Made by a program: the position numbers and the translations under genes. Source: Ampelocalamus luodianensis (lineage: Eukaryota; Streptophyta; Magnoliopsida; Poales; Poaceae). Taken from it: a stretch of 64,000 nt of DNA. Positions within the stretch are counted from its first letter, which is position 1. Each line of letters begins with the position of its first letter. Shown piece after piece: positions 55,950 through 64,000 of the stretch. The notes beneath the pieces were generated by a model. That model made no database searches. It was given only the letters and a program-made list of their open reading frames with translations, and was not told the origin of the DNA. The stretch spans positions 34,188,751-34,252,750 of the forward strand of contig CM070622.1 in the NCBI GenBank assembly GCA_036346255.1, given 5' to 3'.

Positions 55950-58900
55950 TGTGAGGACCCGGCTTATTTGGCTTGTAATGCTTAACCAACCACCGGTCCT
56001 AGCAAAGACAAATCAAATAAATCGATCTCGAGATATGTATACTTCCGAGCAGCGATACACACCTCGGTACAAAATTAGACATCAACTCCATTCCAAACAT
56101 AGAGTCCAAACACTACACTACCAAACGGAAGATAAACAAATAGTAGAGTTAATACGCATAAAGGCCGACAGCCACGAGGTACACAAATAACAAGAACGAC
56201 AATGAAGCAAAGTGCCATAAGATGGCTATAAACAAAGCCAATCAGCGTGCCTCCAACCCACAAGGCATCCGACCGGCCGCCAAGTCTAGTCGCCCACGAA
56301 CGGCAACACTGACTCACGTATGAGGCCCTTGGGGCTCACCTTCTTCCTCCGCAACAAAACATTAAGCAAAGCACCGAGTACAAAGATTGTCTTTGTACCC
56401 GCAAGATGACGTGTGAACTAGCGGCACTGCTCATAAGCTACATGCAGGCTTATTTGGTGGAGGCCATATGTTTCATTTGCATAAAGCCAATTTTCATTTG
56501 CAATAAGGTAATACGCTTTAAAGGCAAGTTTGCAATTCATTTTTAAGATTGAGATAACAGAAAGGATATTAATAACAAAAGCGAAAGATAAACAACCTAG
56601 AAGTGACTATCCCAATAGTCACCCTAACAATAGCACGAATCCCGCATTCGTACCACCCATCAAGTTTTAATTTAAATGTTGTAGTCTAACTCTTGAAAAG
56701 CTTACCCAAGCGTGTCCATCACCTAGACGAGGCTATTCGAATAGTTTTTAACCTCGCAGGTGTACCATCAGACGCACACTTCGCATCGCTTTAAGCCAAA
56801 GCACACTTCCAAGGTATGTCGACACGGCTAAGTCCTACGAGACTTTTCCAATATTGTGTATTAACTACGAGCCACTCGTATGGATAGAAATCCACACGCT
56901 TACATGGTAAAGCCAAAAGATAACTACCCACTCAGGATAAAGCTTTTGGACAACTACCATGCTCCCAACACCATCCCTCCCGCGACCTCCTCGCGACCTG
57001 AGCCAATACACGCCAAAGTACTAGGTCAAGAGAGGTCCCATATACTCTAGTGTGGTTAGCACGCCAAATGCTGGATAAAAATTCACTCACAAGATGTTCG
57101 GTCCTTAATTGACCTGCACCTTTCCAAATACACCCAAAAGATCACACCAATCTTACCATTGTGCCCGCCTAAATCATTTTTGTTTTCATTTTTAGTTTTG
57201 CAATTAGACATAGTAGTAATGCTGAAATATAAAGTTATAGAAAATTTTAGGTGATCAAGGTTACCGACTAAGTCGATAACCGCCATTTCTACCGATACTA
57301 AGCATGTCTAAGCAATTTGACTCGATCTACTAAGTGACAAGAGATCATCCAAATGACTCTAATCACAGCAAATATCCTAGGCTCGTGTAGTAGAGATCAA
57401 TATTTTGTCTACAGGATATGCACTACGGATTTAACTAATCAATTTAACACAAATTAAGCAATGCATACATACAAACAAAACAAAATATTAGACTTTAAGA
57501 TACCGGGATTAACATGATCAAACCGCTTGCCAGTTGCGTTGCTCAATTTGTTGCGAGGGTCGCTCGTGGTTGCCGCAAATATCGAATCCTAACGATAGAA
57601 CAAATAACAAATAATAAGAGCGAAAAACACCGACAACCATACAACAACATCAAAACATACCAAACTCACACAAAGAACCTAAGCATGACATAACCAAATT
57701 TTAGAAACAGAGAACAATTCATTTTAAGCTATTAAGAACTTTCTATGAATTTTCTAAGCTAAAAACACATCAAAACTCTAGTTAATTACTTAACAATTTT
57801 TCATGAACAGAAACAGTGTGTAAAACCTATCCTAATAATTAGTATACTGAAAATGAAATTTTACTGCATTGGGTTCATTGAATTTGGACAATTATTGAAA
57901 GGGATATGCATTTTCTAATTTGGAGATTACAATCTACAACATTAAATTAATTAACAGATTTTTGCTACAGATACAAGGTTGAAACTCATTTTAGTAAATA
58001 GTACACTTAAAATGAAAATTAACAGCACTGGTTTCATGCAATTTGGATAAAAATTGAATTAGTTATGCATTTTACAAGTTTAATTGAATTATCACCAACA
58101 AAAAACATAAACCGTAAATACTAAATCATTTCCAAATCTATAATGCACTAATTCCATTTCGCACCCACAGCCACTAGCCCTCACATCGACAAATGGGCCC
58201 AAATGAAAGGTGCCGACTGTAACGTATTGCCCGCCGAAGGTGACGCCAAGGCGTATTCTAAGAATACGCCTTCGCTTACCAAAGTGCAAACCTAACATAC
58301 TCTCACAGAAATACGCTACAAACAGAGAAAACGATAACCGTAACTACACAACCCTAATCGATAAAGATGGACCCACATGATGCTGACTAAGAGAAAACAT
58401 AACGGGTCGGATTAAAGGATTTCTAAACGCGATTTAACAGAGAGGTCCCACAAGTCGCTGACCTAATGTAACCAAGTTTAGCGATAACAAACTTCGCCGC
58501 GCTCACCGCACGCGACGGACGGCGCGCGCCACAAGAATCGATTTAGCTAACCGTAGGGTTTCGGCGAGCTGGTGATACCTTCAGTCCGCGAAGATCTTGC
58601 GAACACGATGGCGGTGACGCGACTCACGGGATGCCGCGCGAACGAGGCGAGAAGAAGACACGGTTTGCACGGAGAAGGCGATACGGACTTCTGAAGACTC
58701 CGGAAGGTGTGCTTAAGCCGCCAACACCGGGAGCAAGAAGCACACGATAACGCTGACGAAGAAGGCCCGAGGTGGCCGGAATTTCCACTGGCGCGAAACC
58801 AAGCTTGAGAAGAATTGGTCGCACGCCCGCAACGATGCACCAAAGATGAAAATGAAGTCACCGTTAGACTCACATCAATGCGGTCCTAAGGGACTAGGTG

Positions 58901-60065
58901 GCGGAGCCGGAAACTCACCAGTCGCAAACGAGCTCACGGGACCGAGATCGCCGGAGGCGGAGATTTGACGATACCGCCCGGTGATCCATCAACGCCAAGG
59001 ACCCTAATAGGCAAAATGGAGGCGGCGAGGCAAGAGGAACACGACGGTGCGATCGCCTGCCTCAAGGGCGGCTCGGAACGGCGGCGCTTACGCCGAGTTC
59101 TTCTCCGAACGAAGAAAATTTGGGCGGAGAAGGCACGAATGGACGCGAAGGATAGTGGATGGGCTCTGGGTAGATGAGACCCGGCGATGCTTCACTGACC
59201 GACACGAGGACAAAAAGGTGGCGCGACGCAGGTACGTGGCGAGCATGCATGCGCGCCCCGAGCTCCGGTGAGGTGCGGAGAAGACGAGGCGGATCTCGGC
59301 GGTAGGGTCCACTGCCGCCGACGGACGGCGGTGCGAACCGGTGGTTTGACTCGATCAAGATCGCACCGACCGTTGGATCCGAAATGGACTACCGAGATTG
59401 GTGTATGCATTCTGATGTGTCGACGAGGCAAGCAATGAGGACCGCTCGATCTTCATCGGACTACCGACAAACCATCGGGCTCACACAGCAGTGCAGGCGA
59501 AAGCGGCGATCGAGACAAGTGGTGCGATTCGGTTTGAGTCGGGCTTGGGTTCGAGCCCGACAAACAATGATTTCGATTTTGAGTTTTAAAAGTCGAGAGA
59601 GTTTGGGGAATTTTTAGATGTAGCTCCTGAGCTCCAAAAATTTTGAAATTTTATGGGAACTTACTGGAACATAGAACAACCTTGTGAAATTTTTCCAGGA
59701 GTTTTCATGCACCATATTTCTCCCAATAAAATTCCCAAGCTGCTGTCCAGAGGTTTGACCAGATTTCTAAACTGGTTTGACTTGGGCATTTGAAATAGCA
59801 AACAAAATCTAAAAATTGTGAAATAATTCAGGGAGGTGGATAGGATGATCAAGATGACAGGAAAAATATTCCTAGGGGATGATCACAAGTTTGAAGGCTA
59901 AGAATTTCTTGACAACAATTTCCATTCACAAGAATTTAATTCTAGAAAATGGAAATTGCTAGGAAAATGTAGAAACTTTCAAATGATTTGAAGAGACAAC
60001 AAAAGTTTTTATTTCTCCTCAAAATTTTACATTTGAAATACAAACCCTAAGTTAGGGCTGTTACA
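55950..60065 (+). mobile_element. Gypsy solo LTR, inner copy
   Basis: 4.1 kb, TGTGAGGACCCGG to GGGCTGTTACA, with perfect duplication CTAGG (55945-55949, 60066-60070). Landmarks are CACCGAGTACAAAGATTGTC near 56371, CTATTCGAATAG at 56733-56744, CCGCTTGCCAGTTG near 57527 and a GC-rich part at 58490-59560. Frames in the GC-rich part are compositional. Similar in plan but not identical to the copy at 42213-46639. Confidence 0.9.
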
Positions 60066-60070
60066 CTAGG

Positions 60071-60930
60071 CTCGCGGTGGACTTGGTCCATGGGGATTTT
60101 GGATCCAGGTTGGCCATGAGGTGGCACTCTGGGCCGATGTGGTCGGTGACTAAGTGACACGGCGGTAAAAGGGTGCGATGGCGGCGAGGTGGCTAGCAAG
60201 GTGGCGCTGATGTGGACATCGGCGAGAGAAGCGACTCGGATCCCGAAGGCCTCGGCGACCACAGCCACGGCCGCGGGCGGCACGCACATGGAGGTAGAGG
60301 CGAGATGGGGAACTCGTGGGTGAGCACACGGGTGCTCGGAACGACCAGAGCGCCGGCGATGAGGTTTTGGCGCGGTTGGATCTCGGCTCAACGGATCTAG
60401 GGTTCCGGTGGCGTTCGGCGCCTTCAAGGCTACCGAGCGTAGCCCTCGACCTTGCGAACTCAAGAAGGCGGCGTGGCTTGAGCGCTTCAAGGCGAAGAAC
60501 GAGCTCGTCGTAGTTGCGGCGCGCAAGGCTTCTCGACGATTTCCGTGGCTAGGCTTCGATCTTGGCGCCGCGTTGGGAAGGGATGCGAGGGTGCGGGCTC
60601 TGGTCCCTTTAAAGCCTTGGCGGAGTGTCCGAGGCGCTACGTGAAGAACGCGGCGCGCGGAGGAAAGCGGAAGGAGGAGGAGTCCACAGGTTGACGACGG
60701 CGACGCAGCCGGGACCCACAAGACAATGGAGCGGCTCGGTTGCACGCGCGCTAAACAACACGGCGGCGATCGACCGGTGGGGGCCTCTCGCAGCGGGCGA
60801 ACGAGATGGAGCAGTGCAAGCGAAAAATGGGCCGAGAGCGAGGAGAGGTGGAGGTGGGCTGGACCGACGGAGAGAGAGGATGGGCCAAGGAAGAGAGATT
60901 AGGCCCGGAGGCTTTTCCGAGATTAATAAT
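60071..60930. other. GC-rich right part of the outer solo LTR, no gene
   Basis: Long open frames on both strands (for example minus 60745-60047, plus 60212-60933) arise from high GC content. They cross the junction with the inner solo LTR at 60065 and show no domain, so I do not call a gene. Confidence 0.6.
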
Positions 60931-61204
60931 TAGTTTTTCTTTTTAGAAAATAGCAGAAAATCCAAATGGCAATTAGAAAATAGCAAATGCACTCGGAAAA
61001 ATTCTAGAAAATTCTAGAAAATATATCCAAGCACATAGAATCCAAATAAAATAATTTTGATAATAGTTGATGTTGACATTATTCATATTAAATTATTTTT
61101 GAACTCTGAAAATTCATATTAAGCTTTTTAACTTTACCAGAAAAATCCAAATGGTTCTTTTTCTTTTTAAACTTTAAAACAGACCAAATTTTTGGGATGT
61201 TACA

Positions 61205-61605
61205 CCTGGTCTTTAGATAACTTTTAGTCGAGACTTTTTTTCCTATAAACCAGTTCCCACTGCTTGGAAACTCACTAAACTGACTTTATCTAGGACTTCC
61301 TGCCAATTCGTACTACGTATATTTTGAAAGCTACACTGGTCGTCAGTCTTTATTCATAAACATTAAGTCATTGTGATACGTTCACCATATTACTAACCGA
61401 ACACATCACAGTCGGGGACTAGTAATATACCAAAAAGCACATTCATAGAATTACAAGTCAAACAAATATTTTCATTCATGGATAAGCAATTACATTTAAA
61501 GTAATTCAATTGTCTTTATAATGAAAGTTTACATTCTTCATATATTCAACAACAAAAGAGGCTACTTCTCCCTCTTCTGTTTAATTTATTGTGTAGAATC
61601 TAAAC
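61205..61605. other. Host gypsy 3' sequence, no gene
   Basis: AT-rich sequence after the solo LTR, downstream of the antisense ORF stop. It begins with the CCTGG duplication and holds no coding frame. It would be the 3' untranslated region of the antisense gene. Confidence 0.45.
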
Positions 61606-62067
61606 TCAAGAATATAAACTCAACTCAGGGATAAGCTTCTCCAACTCCACTACATTCTTGTAGTAACGCTTTAACTTGATGTAGAGCGTTCCTACATTTA
61701 CTGCGATAACAGACTGGAGGGAGTTCTTCATGGTTTGCACCATCTTGGGAAGGTGGTCAACGATGAACTTCACTTGAGTTTTGACACATTCGACCAGTTC
61801 TTCCACTAATGGCTTCTCCTTTGTGAGTTTAATCTTTTCACACTTTAATTTTATAGCAATAGCCTGTAGTTGAACCAAAATAAAAGATAAGGTTGTAGAG
61901 TTTGATTCTTTGCTGCTTTCGATCTCCTCAATGAGAGCTTTGTTTTCTGCAAGATGCCATCTTTTGTTTATAACGAGATCACTCCTCATTATATCTACGG
62001 TCTTCATCTCTAATTTGGCTTTATATGCAATTGAGCTTTGGTCTTTTACCTTTTGCAAGAAAAGCAA
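61606..62067 (-). CDS. aORF last exon, coiled-coil segment
   Basis: 153 open codons from MLFLQKVKDQSSIAYKAKLE to a stop at 61606, with leucine/isoleucine heptads through most of its length (LIEEIESSKESNSTTLSFIL, KLKCEKIKLTKEKPLVEELV). The methionine is probably internal: the exon likely begins just upstream at an acceptor. Before it, 62130-62470 holds a related charged segment (KLKDDKDQ-like frames). Confidence 0.55.
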   Translation of the reverse strand: MLFLQKVKDQSSIAYKAKLEMKTVDIMRSDLVINKRWHLAENKALIEEIESSKESNSTTLSFILVQLQAIAIKLKCEKIKLTKEKPLVEELVECVKTQVKFIVDHLPKMVQTMKNSLQSVIAVNVGTLYIKLKRYYKNVVELEKLIPELSLYS

Positions 62068-63885
62068 AAATATTTTGATAAGCCTAAAGAAAACTGTAAA
62101 AATAAATTATAAATTAACTTAGAAGGTAGAGTCTTTACCTACTTTCTCCTTCTCATATTTCTGAAAAAGTGTTTCATGGTCTTCTTTAAGCTTGTCATAG
62201 ACTAGTTCGCACTCCTTTAAGTCATCCATGAGTTTTAAATTGAGTTCACCAAGACACCTCTGCTCGGCAGTGGATTCCTTGATAGCCTCTTCTTTCTCAT
62301 TAATGCTTCTTTATTTGAGAACAAGCTGGAACTTGAGTTCTTTGGCTTGGTTGTCAATTTCGAGCAGCAGTATACTTCTCTTTTTTAAGAAGACTGAGAT
62401 AGCAAAGTTAGAATTGGAAAAAATCAGAAAATAAAAGGTTAAGAGTTTATTTTAACTTACTTTGTCATCTTTACCATTTATGTGTCCTTGAGAGTAGTCT
62501 TGCTGGTCACATCCTTAACGAAGGTTTTTACAAGACCAAGCATTTCAGTTGTTTTCTACAAATATAATAGTGAGAAGTCATTTATCTGCTATTTTGTTAG
62601 AATAAAATACTTATGTAAAAAGATCATTACTTGATCATTCAAGTCTTTAATTTGTGACTCCAATTCACTATACCCAGAGACCTCTGGTATAGTAGGCTGG
62701 TCGACCCTTGAACTGGTCGGAACACCTTCTGGCTCATAGGATGGCTTCCACGCCACTATGGCACCAGTAAAAGAATTAAGGGGAGGAGAAAGAATAGTTT
62801 CCTATTCCAAAGACCAAGATAAAAAAAATCTCAAATAAAATAAAGGCAAATGCTAAGTCATAAAATATTCAAAGAAGTAAAAATACTTACTTGTTCAGTA
62901 GACTGAATATTGGCATCCTGACCAGAGCTCTGGTCGGGAACAATCTCAGTCTCTTCTTCAGACGAAACTTCGGTGATCGGAGCCTTTTCAACGACCCCTT
63001 CGATTTCCCTAGTTTTCTCTTGGACTGGTGGGATCTTCTCGACCACCATTTCCACAGAAGTTGAAGTCTTCTCGACTGCTTCTATGGAGGTCGAAACCTA
63101 TCTGACCACTTCCTCGACGACCACTTTGGGTACTGTCGCCTCCTCCAAACTGGTCTGTGCAGACTCAGTCGTGGGAAGAGAGAACAGTGGCTCCTCTCTA
63201 GCTTCCTCGACCTCAGCGGTAGGAGCAAGAAAGGTGGTAGGGGCCTACATACAAATAAAAACATTCATCTAAGCAAATATTTCAAATATATATAAACCAA
63301 GTTTAAAGACTTACTTGAAACGAAGACTGATGTCGATCTCGAATGCAAATAGGCTGTCAACAGCAACCAACTTGCTACCGCCGACCTTAGTAATACTAAC
63401 ACTAGGACTTTCCTAGGTTTTCGCACCAAGATGAGGGGAATTTCTTTTACTCCTCGATTTCATCTCCCTCACCCTGAACATATGGGAATAATGGAAGGTG
63501 ATTATATGATTGTGCAAAATCATAACTCTTCATTTTTTTTCTTGCACACCTGGGTGGAAGTCTTGGCTACCTTTGCCAACCTCTCTTGTGCCTGGGGCCA
63601 ATCGTGAATACGCTTTGACCAGATGGCAAAAGTTGTGCTGGTCGTCTCTAGCTCTTTGGTACTCAACGACACAATATCAATAGGTGATGCAATGGTCGTC
63701 ATAGCACTGGTCTTCTCAACAGCAACCAGAGCACCCGAAGAGGATGCTGCAGTGACTCTTGCTTTAGTCGTTGGTTTTTCAACCACGACTAGAGTAGACG
63801 TTACAGCAATAGACTTGGCCTTCTTAGCAATTGGAGCCCGACTACTAGACCCAGACTGCACTACGCTCCTCTTTCTACCATACAT
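61606..63885 (-). CDS. Antisense, intron-containing ORF of the host gypsy element (aORF)
   Basis: A minus-strand gene lies downstream of gypsy pol, on the opposite strand. It starts MYGRKRSVVQSGSSSRAPIA (ATG at 63885). Plausible exons with GT-AG borders: 63885-63550 (donor CAG/GTGTGC), 63473-63315 (acceptor TTCAG, donor CAA/GTAAGT), 63244-62891 (acceptor TGTAG, donor CAA/GTAAGT), 62801-62632 (acceptor ATAG, donor GTAATG), then pieces to the last segment 62067-61606. Early exons are Ser/Thr/Val-rich and basic, the third is acidic, the fourth carries SYEPEGVPTSSRVDQP, and the last is a coiled coil rich in Lys/Glu/Leu. Tat-lineage gypsy elements are known to carry such antisense ORFs of unknown function. 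Frames may be interrupted in exon 2. Confidence 0.6.
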
Positions 63886-64000
63886 CTCAAAGAAATAGAA
63901 GAAATATGCTAAGTTACAGTCTTAAGAAAGAGTTCAAGACTAAAGTTTAACTTATACATACCTACATGCGTTCTTTCTTAAACTCAGTAGATGCCCTAAT

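Larger units (their letters stand above)
53981..61204 (+). mobile_element. Gypsy solo LTR, outer copy, containing a second solo LTR
   Basis: Starts TGTCGGGACCC and ends TTGGGATGTTACA. A perfect 5-bp duplication CCTGG is present (53976-53980, 61205-61209). Removing the inner element (55950-60065 and one CTAGG) leaves about 3.1 kb of LTR. Landmarks are CTATTCGAATAG at 54743-54754, a GAATGCCATG... block and GACTTGCCTTGGAA near 55545. There is no gag-pol inside. It was inserted in the 3' part of the host gypsy element, between integrase and the antisense ORF. Confidence 0.9.

Noticed and set aside
60047..60745. 232-codon minus-strand open frame
   Set aside because: It spans the junction between inner and outer solo LTRs (60065) and is driven by GC content; no domain.

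Overview
The window looks like grass (Poaceae) nuclear DNA, from a region built almost entirely of transposable elements nested in one another. The grass assignment rests on a CACTA transposon whose subterminal repeats carry the CACTCGGCAAAG word, a Stowaway MITE with GGAGGGAGTA ends, a plastid tRNA-Cys-like insert, and long LTRs with TGT(C/G)(A/G)GGACC starts and GATGTTACA-like ends. I see no convincing intact host gene; most short open frames are chance frames in element sequence or frames broken by indels.

Layout. 1-6402: AT-rich gypsy-type LTR or untranslated sequence with internal duplications and a four-copy ~185-bp array. 6403-7630: an LTR fragment of the same type in the opposite orientation. 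7650-9905 (minus): a Copia gag gene with two zinc knuckles and a CxxC-studded coiled coil, followed upstream by its primer site and a TATA-bearing LTR (9926 to ~10850). 10857-11560: minisatellites. 12525-19413: Copia-1, complete with LTRs and CATCT target duplications. 19491-20189: plastid-derived tRNA-Cys segment and a Stowaway MITE. 20532-27529: a CACTA element (CAT duplication) with an ~860-bp palindrome, an extremely GC-rich tract and transposase remnants.

27533-64000 is one nest. The host is a Ty3/gypsy element of Tat/Retand type on the plus strand: RT, RNase H and integrase at 27590-29635, the integrase C-terminus at 53567-53810, and an intron-containing antisense ORF at 61606-63885. 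A minus-strand L1-type LINE (29636 to ~53556) entered its integrase. The LINE was then split by two hAT elements (31795-32894, 49039-52448) and two Copia elements (Copia-2 33226-37812, Copia-3 38789-48333). Copia-3 was itself hit by a gypsy solo LTR (42213-46639). Between the integrase end and the antisense ORF lies another solo LTR (53981-61204), containing a further solo LTR (55950-60065). Target-site duplications are visible for nearly all of these insertions, so boundaries and relative order are well supported.

Points for a second look: the CACTA palindrome; three solo LTRs in 19 kb; a hAT with gene-like captured sequence; the antisense multi-exon ORF; and a recurrent loss of the middle base in CCG/CAG/CTG words, which may be an assembly artefact and could explain frameshifts in otherwise young elements.
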